Positions 15,762 through 23,938 of a stretch of 28,510 nt of DNA are shown here, one piece after another. Made by a program: the position numbers and the translations under genes. The notes under the pieces were generated by a model, which had not been told where the DNA came from, did no database searches, and saw nothing but the letters and a program-made list of their open reading frames with translations. Numbering within the stretch: the first letter of the stretch is position 1; each line of letters starts with the position of its first letter. Origin of the DNA: JBBRLG01 sp038231495 (lineage in GTDB: Bacteria; Planctomycetota; Planctomycetia; Gemmatales; Gemmataceae); assembly GCA_038231495.1 (NCBI GenBank), contig JBBRLG010000019.1:1-28510 (forward strand). Direction: 5' to 3'.

Positions 15762-17153
15762 TCAAAACTGGAAGTAGAGAAACGGCGATTGGCGACCCCC
15801 TGCGATGACCGCTAAGCAAGCACCGAAAACAGTGGCGAAGGCCAGGCCGTGGATTGGCTTCCAACGGTATTCGGTTAATACGTCCCAAACATTCGGTCCG
15901 GCCATGCTCCACCAGGCTGAGAACAGGAGGACCGCATAGAATCCGGGATGGTGACTCATTTCGCCCCTTGTGGGCACGAACATCGCGGCCAGTAAGCGGC
16001 CGGCCATGGCAACGTCTGTTGCGCGAAAGAAGACCCAACCAACCACCACCAGGATGAAAAAGCCGCCGTGGCGGACGAGACGGGGGAGGTGATCCCAGAC
16101 CGGAGCGCTCACGCGGTACAGCACTAACAATAACCCGTGATAGCCCCCCCAGATAACGAAGGTCCAGTTCGCACCGTGCCAAATGCCACCGATCAGCATC
16201 GTAAGCAGGAGGTTGCGGACGGTCGTCAATTCACCGTTGCGGTTGCCCCCGAGTGGGATGTACAGATAGTCGCGTAGGCAGGACGACAAGGAGATGTGCC
16301 AGCGCCGCCAGAAATCGGCGGGATCCAAGGCTTTGTACGGGGAGTTGAAATTCGCGGGGATCCGGATGCCAAAGAGGAAACCGAGTCCCACGGCCATGTC
16401 GCTGTAGCCACAGAAGTCGAAATAGAGCTGGAACGTGTAGCCGAGCATGGCGGCCCACGCCCCGAGGGTTGACAGCGTCTCGTGGCGAGCCAGATCGGCA
16501 TCGACGAACGCGGCCAAGCTATCGGCGATCAAGACTTTCTCCAACAGACCCCACAGGAAAAACGCCACGCCTTTGGCGAGCCACCGGCGTCGGTCGGCAA
16601 CGCCAAGGTGCTCGAGGTCCTCTTCGATCTGACGGAATCGTACGATCGGACCAGCGACGAGTTGGGAGAACAGCGAAACGTAGGCCGCGAACTCGAAGAG
16701 ATTGGTCGTAGGGCGAATCGTGCCGCGGTAACAATCGACGATGTAGGTGATCGTGTGGAAAGTGTAGAAGGAAATGCCGATGGGGAGGACGATCTGGAGG
16801 ACCGGGACGGGAAGCCCCAAACCAAACAAACCGGTCGCGTCGTGGATACTCTGCAGGAAGAAGTTGGTGTACTTAAAGAACCCGAGCAAGAGGAGGTCGA
16901 TCGCGATCGGAACGATCAGGCACAGTTTCCGCGCCGACCCCTCCGGGAGGCGCAACAATCCCAGGCCGGCGGTGAAACTGACGAGGGTTGAGAAGGCCAT
17001 CAGGAGGCAGAAACGCGCGTCCCAATAGCCGTAAAAAACATAGCCGGTGACGGTGAGCCATACATAACGGGAGGAGGCCGAACGAAGAGTCCAGAACACG
17101 AGATAGGTTACGGGCAAGAATCCGAGCAGAAACACAAAGCTGTTGAAAAGCAT
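15762..17153 (-). CDS. MBOAT family O-acyltransferase (AlgI-like)
   Basis: A 463-residue polytopic membrane protein. It starts with hydrophobic segments (LFNSFVFLLGFLPVTYLVFW) and carries the MBOAT hallmarks: LPIGISFYTFHTITYIVD, LFSQLVAGPIVR, YFDFCGYSDMAVGLG, FWRRWHISLSSCLRDYLYIP (with H286) and GGIWHGANWTFVIWGGYHG with the likely catalytic H326. AlgI-type proteins move acyl groups, usually acetyl, across the inner membrane for O-acylation of exported glycans such as alginate. The partner SGNH hydrolase gene lies 52 bases upstream in the same direction, as in AlgI plus AlgJ/AlgX pairs. The start is the first ATG; the ribosome site is weak (GGACTGTT). Confidence 0.95.
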   Translation of the reverse strand: MLFNSFVFLLGFLPVTYLVFWTLRSASSRYVWLTVTGYVFYGYWDARFCLLMAFSTLVSFTAGLGLLRLPEGSARKLCLIVPIAIDLLLLGFFKYTNFFLQSIHDATGLFGLGLPVPVLQIVLPIGISFYTFHTITYIVDCYRGTIRPTTNLFEFAAYVSLFSQLVAGPIVRFRQIEEDLEHLGVADRRRWLAKGVAFFLWGLLEKVLIADSLAAFVDADLARHETLSTLGAWAAMLGYTFQLYFDFCGYSDMAVGLGFLFGIRIPANFNSPYKALDPADFWRRWHISLSSCLRDYLYIPLGGNRNGELTTVRNLLLTMLIGGIWHGANWTFVIWGGYHGLLLVLYRVSAPVWDHLPRLVRHGGFFILVVVGWVFFRATDVAMAGRLLAAMFVPTRGEMSHHPGFYAVLLFSAWWSMAGPNVWDVLTEYRWKPIHGLAFATVFGACLAVIAGGRQSPFLYFQF

Positions 17154-17205
17154 AACAGTCCGGACCAGTCGTTAATCCGAAGGAGGAGGCTAAACCGGTG
17201 ACGTT

Positions 17206-18273
17206 TCACGGATGCGCCAGGCAGGCTTGCCGAATCCAATCGGCAAGAAGCTGGGCCACGACTTCGGCGCCCGAGTCGTTGAAATGAACGAGGTCCGCGA
17301 AGAACTCGTGTTTTCCGTTGAGCACTGCGGCCAGGTCGATGACCGGAATAGCCCTCTGCTCGGCTATGGCCAGGATGCGGCTATTGGCCTTTTGCTCGAA
17401 ATCCACCAGGACCTCAGGCGTCGCCCGCGGCAAGGATAAACGCATGGTTACCAAGTGTTCCATGTCCTCCGACCGAGGGGGCGTGGCGGAACTGACGGCA
17501 TGAGTGAGCAAGATCGGCCTTGCCCCGCTGGCAGCTATCGCCTTGACAAGTTCGTCCAGGTCTTCCGTAAACGCCTGGAGACGGTCGGCGGGTGGCGACT
17601 CGAAAACCCAGCCGTCGGGGTGTTGCGCCACTTCGGCCCGGAGCACCTGCCGGAACCGCCATTGGCGATAAGCTAGGGGCATGCTATCCCTCAGGCGGCC
17701 CCAAAAACGGGATTGGAAGCCGGCCTTGGGTGCCATGGTTGCCTGCCCCGGCGCGGACGGCAGTTCATCCCCACCGAGGTAGAGATGCGTGGGCGGATAG
17801 ACAAATACCCACGCCGGACGGAATCGGGATGGCCAATCACTCCAATAATTTCGCATGGTTCTAACATTCATTCCGGGCAGTGCAGCGTTGACGACTTCAA
17901 AGCGCGGACTTTCGGAAGTCGCCAGGAGCGTCGTAAGTTGGGCCGGGTACTCTTTGCCCGTCGTTTCGTAAAGTCCGAAGGTTTCCGACGCCCCTAGAAT
18001 CAGCACTCTCTCCGTGCCCGCTGCCGGGACGCTAGCCATTTCCGGACCGCGAAACCCGAACTCGTTCAACTCGAACTTCTTGAACTTTCCGTGGGGCTGT
18101 CCCCGCAGAATCCGTCCGTCGGCACAAAGCAATTCTTCACTCATGTTCGGCGTCGAAAGCGGAGAGAGGCTCCAGTGCATCCAATCGTCCAGCCTTGCCG
18201 CGGACTCGGCCGACACGACAAACAGCAGGGCTACCACGATCGCGTAAAGCGCCCGCCTGAGTTTATTGCGCAT
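17206..18273 (-). CDS. Membrane-anchored SGNH hydrolase-like protein (AlgJ/AlgX-like partner)
   Basis: A 355-residue protein with a short basic N-terminus and one hydrophobic anchor or signal (about 8-21, YAIVVALLFVVSA). The hydrolase domain starts with VLILGASETFGL, where G94-A95-S96 replaces the usual GDS, so S96 is the likely nucleophile. The C-terminal block is DLVHFNDSGAEVVAQLL with D327 and H330, completing a Ser-Asp-His triad. NAALPGMNVRTM is the usual block II region. The domain should face the periplasm. The frame stays open upstream, but the ATG at 18271-18273 is chosen because it leads directly into the anchor, and GGAAG lies upstream. Next to an AlgI-type MBOAT it probably transfers or removes acyl groups on the glycan. 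Confidence 0.85.
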   Translation of the reverse strand: MRNKLRRALYAIVVALLFVVSAESAARLDDWMHWSLSPLSTPNMSEELLCADGRILRGQPHGKFKKFELNEFGFRGPEMASVPAAGTERVLILGASETFGLYETTGKEYPAQLTTLLATSESPRFEVVNAALPGMNVRTMRNYWSDWPSRFRPAWVFVYPPTHLYLGGDELPSAPGQATMAPKAGFQSRFWGRLRDSMPLAYRQWRFRQVLRAEVAQHPDGWVFESPPADRLQAFTEDLDELVKAIAASGARPILLTHAVSSATPPRSEDMEHLVTMRLSLPRATPEVLVDFEQKANSRILAIAEQRAIPVIDLAAVLNGKHEFFADLVHFNDSGAEVVAQLLADWIRQACLAHP

Positions 18274-18456
18274 GGCGTTTCCACTTCCGGAGACCGATCT
18301 CCAGTTCAAGACTCTGCCGATTGAAGCAGACGACGCGGTTGAACGGAAGCCCTTCGTCATCGCGCTCGCGATGCGCCACGCGCCCGCCAAGCTATTCCAG
18401 CAACGAACGTCCCACGCCTCGATAGGCGAAGTCGAGAACGCCAGTGAACGCGCACG

Positions 18457-19323
18457 TCAGCTTGTTCCTGCGCCCGTCGCCGGCTTTTTTCCCAAGCCGA
18501 AACGGCGTGCGTAAATTCGCACCAAAGTCCGGTCCGCCGCAAACAGGACGATCATGCCCAGCGCCAGGCCGCCCCATAGCAGCGCCTTGAGCAACGACGG
18601 ATTCTCCAGGACCCAGGTCACCGAGCTTTGCTCGAGCTTGATGTGCTGAATGTACGGCCCGACGACGGGGAAGCGGCGCAGGTGCACGTTGGAATAATCG
18701 TTAAACGGGGACCGGGGGTCGTTGTCGATCTGGTGGACGGTCAACGGTTCCTGGTCCAGAAGAGTATTGGTCTGCGGGTTGTCCTGAACGTCTACCAGCA
18801 CTTCGTGATTCGGGGCAACGAGAACCTCGGCCACGACGTGGTTGATTTTTCCGTAGAGGTTTACCCGCTGGGCCTGGATCCCGCGCTGGTGCGCCAGGCA
18901 GATGAAGGTGCGGGTCGCCTCCCCACAGAAGCCCCGCCCCGATTCCAGGGTCTCCCGGGCCGACGCCCGGAGGTAGGGGCGGTTGTTCGAGTCCACCCCC
19001 TCAAAGCGGACGTGCCGGCGCACGTAGTTCCGCAGGGCAATGGTCTCCTGCTCGGGCGTCGAGGCACCGGCGTCGCTCACGATCGCGGCGGCCTTCGCGG
19101 ACAGCCACACCTGGTCCAACCGGTACACGTTGGCGTAGTACGCGGTCGCCGCGACGCACACCCCCCACGCCAACCAGTACACCTTCCGTAAGACCCGGGG
19201 CCGCCGCTGCGCGGGAGTGGAACGCCCGGCAGGCCGTCCGCCGGCCGCCGCACCCCCGCTCCCCCCGGCTGGCACGGCGAATGCCGCCCACTCACCCGCA
19301 AGTCCTTTTGGTGTGATCCCCAT
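18457..19323 (-). CDS. Membrane transglutaminase-like (TGc) cysteine-protease-fold protein
   Basis: A 288-residue protein with a Gly/Ala/Pro-rich cytoplasmic N-terminus, a membrane segment at about 49-66 (YWLAWGVCVAATAYYANVY), an external transglutaminase-like domain, a second membrane segment at about 243-263 and a basic tail. The catalytic triad is visible: C133 in GRGFCGEATRTFICLA, H162 in YGKINHVVAEVLV and D178 in VLVDVQDN. Domains of this type can be proteases, amidases or cross-linking enzymes, and they occur in many bacterial polysaccharide and exosortase loci with unknown roles. GAGAGG lies 7 bases before the ATG. About 183 bases separate its stop from the SGNH gene; nothing firm is coded there. 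Confidence 0.8.
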   Translation of the reverse strand: MGITPKGLAGEWAAFAVPAGGSGGAAAGGRPAGRSTPAQRRPRVLRKVYWLAWGVCVAATAYYANVYRLDQVWLSAKAAAIVSDAGASTPEQETIALRNYVRRHVRFEGVDSNNRPYLRASARETLESGRGFCGEATRTFICLAHQRGIQAQRVNLYGKINHVVAEVLVAPNHEVLVDVQDNPQTNTLLDQEPLTVHQIDNDPRSPFNDYSNVHLRRFPVVGPYIQHIKLEQSSVTWVLENPSLLKALLWGGLALGMIVLFAADRTLVRIYARRFGLGKKPATGAGTS

Positions 19324-19497
19324 CGCGCCTCTCGATCCGTTGACGCCCCCGGTGAATTTTACCCGGCAGCGCTTTTCTCTGACTTAAAACGCAGCGCCGG
19401 CGTCGGCACGCCAAGTACTCGTCCATGTATTCAACCCCGGAAGAGGCGCGCGGTTACGGCCCAAAGAATTGACGCGGAGCGGTACTTGGCCGGCCGC

Positions 19498-20670
19498 TCA
19501 CGACGCGTGCAGGTTGGAAGAGGCCGGTGCATCCAAGGGTATCACCCCCGTTTGCCCGGTCCCCGACGGCGTGGAACCGCCCGCCCCCGCCGCCGGTGGT
19601 TTGCAGCCGTGACCCAACCACCCCGCGTAGGGCAGAACTTCAACGTCCGTAAGGCCAGCCTTCTCGAACCACGACCGCACTTCCGCGGGGGTGTACCGGT
19701 TTTCGATCGGCGCAGACAGGCGGTCGAACGTGTCGTTCAGCAACACCCCGAACGGATACGCCGCGTACTGCTTCAGGGGCAGGGTCTCGGCCCACCCCGC
19801 GCGCGACAAGAAACGATACGGCAGGACGAAGAAAAACCACAGGGCGGCCGCGACGGGGTAGCACGCCCCCAGGAGCAACCGGTGCGGCAGCCGCGTCGTC
19901 ACCCGGCGCATGCCGGTCGCACAGCCGAGCAGGGCCCGCTTCCACCCGGGCGACCCTTCCAGGCTCCAGTAGAGGTAGATGCGGATTTCGCCCCCCGGCT
20001 TCAGGCGCACCAGCAGTCGTTGGAAGGCGTCTTCGGGCGCGGGCAGGTGGTGCAGCACTCCCAGCGAGTAGATGAAATCGAACGCCTCCGGGCGGAAAGG
20101 AAGGGCGTAAAGGTCCGCCTGGACGACGTGGGCGTTCGGGAGGCCGGACGTGTTCTGCCGGGCGACGTCCACCGCGCCGCTGAAATCGACGCCGACCGCC
20201 TCGGCACCATGCCGCGCCGTGTAATGGAGGTGCCGCCCCATCCCGCAACCCGCGTCCAGCACGACCTTCCCCCGCAGGAATTCCGCCGACTTGGGCGCCA
20301 GATACCCCCAGTAATTCCGCTCCCACTCCGGCCGCATCCCGGCGAATTTCGTCCACTCGAAGCCGAAGCTCTGCTGGGTTTGCACCGCGGCCGCCGCGGT
20401 GCCGTCGGACGCCGTCCCGGCACCGGGAAGCAGGCGGGTGGGCAGTTGGGACCGGTAACGGGCGAAATAGTCCGGATAGGTCCGCCCGAGTTGCGCCCGG
20501 AATGGTCCCAGGAGCATGCGCGGGACGGCCCCGATGACCGGGTAGGCCTCGTCGCACGGGCAGGTCAGCAGCCCTTCTTCCACCTCGGCGTCCACGGCTT
20601 TCCAGGTTTCACAGGCGAGGCCGGCGCCGCAGGCCGGACAGACCAGCAGTTTCAGGAGAGTTGCTTTCAT
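19498..20670 (-). CDS. Zinc-ribbon plus class I SAM-dependent methyltransferase
   Basis: A 390-residue protein. The N-terminus has a Trm112-like zinc ribbon (C11-P-A-C14 and C37-P-C39), ending in YPVIGAVPRML. The Rossmann methyltransferase domain has motif I VVLDAGCGMGRHLHYTA, then GVDFSGAVDVA, LYALPFRPEAFDFIYSLGVL and HHLPAPEDAFQRLLVRLKPG, the last typical of methyltransferase-11 enzymes. A hydrophobic stretch follows (LLLGACYPVAAALWFFFVLPY), which may be one or two membrane helices and is unusual for the fold. The role is probably methylation of a sugar or lipid-linked glycan, inferred from the cluster. The ribosome site is weak. The 128-base gap before it, after the acyltransferase, contains no gene. 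Confidence 0.87.
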   Translation of the reverse strand: MKATLLKLLVCPACGAGLACETWKAVDAEVEEGLLTCPCDEAYPVIGAVPRMLLGPFRAQLGRTYPDYFARYRSQLPTRLLPGAGTASDGTAAAAVQTQQSFGFEWTKFAGMRPEWERNYWGYLAPKSAEFLRGKVVLDAGCGMGRHLHYTARHGAEAVGVDFSGAVDVARQNTSGLPNAHVVQADLYALPFRPEAFDFIYSLGVLHHLPAPEDAFQRLLVRLKPGGEIRIYLYWSLEGSPGWKRALLGCATGMRRVTTRLPHRLLLGACYPVAAALWFFFVLPYRFLSRAGWAETLPLKQYAAYPFGVLLNDTFDRLSAPIENRYTPAEVRSWFEKAGLTDVEVLPYAGWLGHGCKPPAAGAGGSTPSGTGQTGVIPLDAPASSNLHAS

Positions 20671-20798
20671 AAAGAGTCGTTTCCAGCGCGCTCCCAGGCG
20701 GGCGCACGCAAATCGTACCCCTTTCTCTTCATTACGACCGGCGAGTCGAGCGCGGGGTATCAGCCACCAACGGAGAGGAGTATATTATGAGAAACTGC

Positions 20799-21611
20799 TT
20801 AAAAGGAACCGTCTACTGCCTTTCCTTCGGCGGCGCTATTCGGAGGAAGGGCCGAAACGAGTGGCCAAAGGTCCTGCGGCAAATCCTGGCGCACCACCTC
20901 GTCCGGGATGTCGGTGCGCGTCTTACGGCAGACCAGGTAGAGGTCGCGTTCCGCCAGCGGCCGGAGCACGGCGGCGGGGTTGCCGCCGATCAGGGACCGC
21001 TCCGGTTGCAGCCGACCGACGAGCACGGAGCCGAGAGCCACGATGGAAAAGGCGGGCACCTCGACGCCGGGGGCGACCCGAATTTCCGAGCCGAGGTAGC
21101 AGTGGGCGCCGATGAGGATGGGCCGCGACCGCTGGCGGTTGTGCGTCCACAACGAGGAGTTGCGCCCCCCGATGATAGAGTGCGCCCCGACGACGATCCG
21201 GTCGCTGAAGTCGAGCCAGTGTCCCGAGGCGACGGACACGCCGGTGCCCAGTTCCAGCGTGGCATCAACCGGCTCCAGAAAATCCCCGCCGACGATGGCG
21301 TTGAAGACGTTCTGGCGCAGGACCGTGACATAAGGCCCAAGGCTTACCTTCCGCCCGCCCCGAACCAGGTTGAGAAAGCCGATCCGGGCATGCGCGCCGA
21401 TCTCCAGTTCCCCGACGCGCACGAAGGCGTTGAAGCTGCCGATGCGGACGTGGTCGCCGATGGTGCAGCGGCGGACGCCGATGAAGGGAGACAGGCCGAT
21501 GCGCACCCCGCGGCCGATGCGGTAGCCGAAGAGGCGGCGATAGAGGGGGATTTTGAACCAGGAAGGGAGCAGCGCGAGCGCCACGGCAAACAGGATCTTG
21601 AGGCGCCCCAC
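20799..21611 (-). CDS. Left-handed beta-helix (hexapeptide repeat) acyltransferase
   Basis: A 270-residue protein. It begins with a hydrophobic helix (LKILFAVALALLPSWF) and continues with hexapeptide repeats, for example IGRGVRIGLSPFIGVRRCTI, IGDHVRIGSFNAFVRV and IGAHARIGFLNLV, then a second series (IVVGAHSIIGG, ILIGAHCYLGSEIRVAPGV, SIVALGSVLVG). The final SLIGGNPAAVLRPL is typical of WcaF/Maa-type O-acetyltransferases. The GTG at 21609-21611 is chosen because it lies 17 bases after the stop of the upstream glycosyltransferase and precedes the conserved N-terminal helix; AAAGGA is upstream. A longer open frame reaches 21911 but would overlap that gene. It probably acetylates a glycan precursor, which is inference. 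Confidence 0.85.
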   Translation of the reverse strand: MGRLKILFAVALALLPSWFKIPLYRRLFGYRIGRGVRIGLSPFIGVRRCTIGDHVRIGSFNAFVRVGELEIGAHARIGFLNLVRGGRKVSLGPYVTVLRQNVFNAIVGGDFLEPVDATLELGTGVSVASGHWLDFSDRIVVGAHSIIGGRNSSLWTHNRQRSRPILIGAHCYLGSEIRVAPGVEVPAFSIVALGSVLVGRLQPERSLIGGNPAAVLRPLAERDLYLVCRKTRTDIPDEVVRQDLPQDLWPLVSALPPNSAAEGKAVDGSF

Positions 21612-21628
21612 GACCCCACCCGGTCCTT

Positions 21629-22729
21629 TCAAACGCGGCGTGTGGACGCGGCGGCCTCGAAGATTTCCCGGACGCGCGGGGCCCAAACGTGGGCCGAGTA
21701 GTGCTCGACGACGCATTCGCGGCTGTTGGCGCCCAGCCGGCGGCGCAAGGCGGCGTCGTCGAGGAGGGCCGCGAGCCGGTCCACCCACTCCTCGTCCGTC
21801 GCGGCCAGGAAGCCCTCTTCCCCGTCTCGGATGTAATCGGGCAGGATGCCGACCCGCGACGCCACAGTCGGGATGCCGGCCGCCATGTACTGGAGAACCT
21901 TCCCGTGGCACCGCCAGGGGGTCCAGCCGGTGTTCGGGAACGGCGCCAGCCCGACATCGATCGCGTGCAGGTCAACCGCCTCGGTCGCCGCTTGCCACTT
22001 TTTTCCGACCACCTCCACCGACGGCCGCCACCCGAGGTCGGGTCGGTCGGTGTGGGACACAACCAAGAGCCGGAAGGGTCGCCGGGCGGCGAGGCGTTCG
22101 AGCGGTTTTTCGAGCAGTTTCAAAAACGGCAACGTGCTGTGACTGCCCGTCCACCCCAAGGTCGGCAGGGATGAGGACGCGCCTTCGGCCGGCCGCGCCG
22201 GGTATTTGGCCATCTCGATGGTGCTGGGCAATACCCGCACGTCCTTCGCGTGTCGCCCGGCCCAGGCGGCCAGGAGCCGGTTGCCGACCGTGACCGTCGT
22301 GGCCAGGCGGCAAATGGACGCCGTCTTTTCGACGAACTTCAGGCGGCTGAACACGCCGTTGCTGGGGCTTTGATAAGGCAGCCAGATCGGGTCGTCGAAG
22401 TCGTAAACGACCGGTACCCCGCTGCGGGCCAGGAGGCGTTCGACGAGGGCGGGACCGAGCAGGGAGGCCTCGCGGTAGAGGAAGACGACATCGTAGTCGC
22501 GCACCCGCGCGGTCAGCCGCAGCCGGCGTCCGAGCGCCGCCAGTAACAGTGCGCCCTTGCGCGCGTACGCGCCCGGCCGGTAAAGGATCCGGTGCAACCC
22601 CTCGTCCTCGAAGGGGACGAAGGTGATGCCGACGCCTTGCCGTTCGAGATAGGGTGCCCATTGTTCGATCCGAAACCGCAACCCCGGCGAGGTGTCAAAG
22701 AGCGACGGGGTCAGGGCGAGTACCTTCAT
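21629..22729 (-). CDS. Glycosyltransferase, GT1/GT4 (GT-B) type
   Basis: A 366-residue GT-B glycosyltransferase. N-terminal MKVLALTPSLFDTSPGLRFR, then DYDVVFLYREASLL and VVYDFDDPIWLPYQSP, which are common in this branch. LPTLGWTGSHSTLPFL starts the donor domain. The C-terminal block VGLAPFPNTGWTPWRCHGKV followed by LQYMAAGIPTVAS is the nucleotide-sugar site. The ATG at 22727-22729 overlaps the upstream stop codon as TGATG, so translation is probably coupled. It would add one sugar of the repeat unit on the cytosolic side. Confidence 0.9.
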   Translation of the reverse strand: MKVLALTPSLFDTSPGLRFRIEQWAPYLERQGVGITFVPFEDEGLHRILYRPGAYARKGALLLAALGRRLRLTARVRDYDVVFLYREASLLGPALVERLLARSGVPVVYDFDDPIWLPYQSPSNGVFSRLKFVEKTASICRLATTVTVGNRLLAAWAGRHAKDVRVLPSTIEMAKYPARPAEGASSSLPTLGWTGSHSTLPFLKLLEKPLERLAARRPFRLLVVSHTDRPDLGWRPSVEVVGKKWQAATEAVDLHAIDVGLAPFPNTGWTPWRCHGKVLQYMAAGIPTVASRVGILPDYIRDGEEGFLAATDEEWVDRLAALLDDAALRRRLGANSRECVVEHYSAHVWAPRVREIFEAAASTRRV

Positions 22730-23934
22730 CAAGCGTTCACGGCCTTTCCGGACGGCTCGGCCCGCCACTGCTGCACGACCGACCAGCCCCAACCGGCGAA
22801 GACTGCCCACAACACCCATACTTGGACGCGGAGGCGGTAGGCCGTGCCGACGTTGGCGATCCAGAGTGCATAAAAGCAGGAAATGGCCACCGTCGTGACG
22901 ATGAGCAGAATCGTACCCTGAAAGTTCTTGCGCAACCCTTCCCTCATGCCGATGAGCACGAGCGGGTACATGAGCACCCAGATCGCTGTTTCGGGGATGG
23001 CTAAGTTTTGGCGGGTTCCTCCCGTCTGCCAGGGCCACGGGACGGTCAGGAAATAACCGAGGCCGACCGGCAAAAAGGTCAAGGCATCTTCCGGGGTACG
23101 AATGCTTTGCCCTTGCAAATAGCCGGACGGTGCTTCGCCCAAGTCATTCCGCGACGTCTGCATCTGGTCCAGGCCCCCCGCCAAATCAGCGGGCAGCATG
23201 TCGCGGGCCCGGTCGGTAAAGCCGACTGCGACCAAGGCAACAATAAAAACCACCGCCAATGCGATTTGTCGGACCAGTACGTCCGCACCAACCTCGGACG
23301 TTCGCGAGCGCCCCAGCAGTAAACCCAGCACAAACACCAACCCCAGGATAATTGCGAGATAGAACCGCAAGGCAAACATCGTTGGGATACACCCCAACAC
23401 GATAACGAACGACCAGGGCCGCCAGCGTTCCTGCAGGAGCAAGATTTGGTAGAGCGCAAGATTCAGCACGACTAAAATCAGGCCTTCCTTGTAGAGCGCC
23501 CCGGCCCAGAAGGCGAATGCCGGAGAGAGGGCGACGAGCCAACCGCCAAAGCGCGCGCCCTTTCGCGGTACCCCGAGTTGAAGACCTATCCGTTCGGTAA
23601 GGACGGGTGCCCAGGCGGTAAGCAGGCAATAGATGAAGAGGGCAAAGGGCGTGACTTTCGCCCCCCCCGCCGCGTAGAAACAGACCGCAAGCAGTACGAC
23701 GATCAACCACGGTTGATGGCCCTGCCTCATTGCCGATTCGAGCCACGGCGACGACTCGCCGGCCAGCCAGCTGTTGGCGACGCCGCTTCCCAAATCCTGG
23801 TAGTGCATGGCGTCCTGGAGGAAAGGGATGTCGGTCATCAAGGTCATCAGCCAGCCGGTCATGCCGATCAGGAAACGCAGGCCGAAGCTCCACCAGTAGA
23901 GTCGCCGCCAATCCATTGCTATCGTCGTCGCCAC
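22729..23934 (-). CDS. Multi-pass membrane protein, GT-C or Wzy-polymerase-like
   Basis: A 401-residue protein with about ten membrane segments, for example KVTPFALFIYCLLTAWAPVL, LILVVLNLALYQILLL, FYLAIILGLVFVLGLLLG and IALAVVFIVALVAVGF. The first external loop has DIPFLQDAMHYQDLGSGVAN, with acidic residues as in GT-C glycosyltransferases; a large later loop (about residues 250-320) is soluble. Either a lipid-sugar-dependent transferase or the repeat-unit polymerase of the cluster fits. The GTG at 23932-23934 is chosen because AGAGG lies 7 bases before it and the upstream stop is 4 bases away; an ATG at 23916 is possible. Its stop overlaps the next start. Confidence 0.7.
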   Translation of the reverse strand: MATTIAMDWRRLYWWSFGLRFLIGMTGWLMTLMTDIPFLQDAMHYQDLGSGVANSWLAGESSPWLESAMRQGHQPWLIVVLLAVCFYAAGGAKVTPFALFIYCLLTAWAPVLTERIGLQLGVPRKGARFGGWLVALSPAFAFWAGALYKEGLILVVLNLALYQILLLQERWRPWSFVIVLGCIPTMFALRFYLAIILGLVFVLGLLLGRSRTSEVGADVLVRQIALAVVFIVALVAVGFTDRARDMLPADLAGGLDQMQTSRNDLGEAPSGYLQGQSIRTPEDALTFLPVGLGYFLTVPWPWQTGGTRQNLAIPETAIWVLMYPLVLIGMREGLRKNFQGTILLIVTTVAISCFYALWIANVGTAYRLRVQVWVLWAVFAGWGWSVVQQWRAEPSGKAVNA

Positions 23935-23938
23935 AGGC

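Noticed and set aside
18266..18390. Short minus-strand frame (containing LPFNRVVCFNRQSLELEIGL) and a TTG-initiated N-terminal extension of the SGNH protein
   Set aside because: The short frame lacks a good start and overlaps the SGNH start. The extension has no homology-like features and would place 39 polar residues before the membrane anchor.
20787..21701. Plus-strand ORF with an excellent GAGAGGAG ribosome site 6 bases before its ATG
   Set aside because: The encoded protein is the antisense of the hexapeptide acyltransferase and has no recognisable fold. The good ribosome site lies in the gap between two leftward genes and looks like chance.
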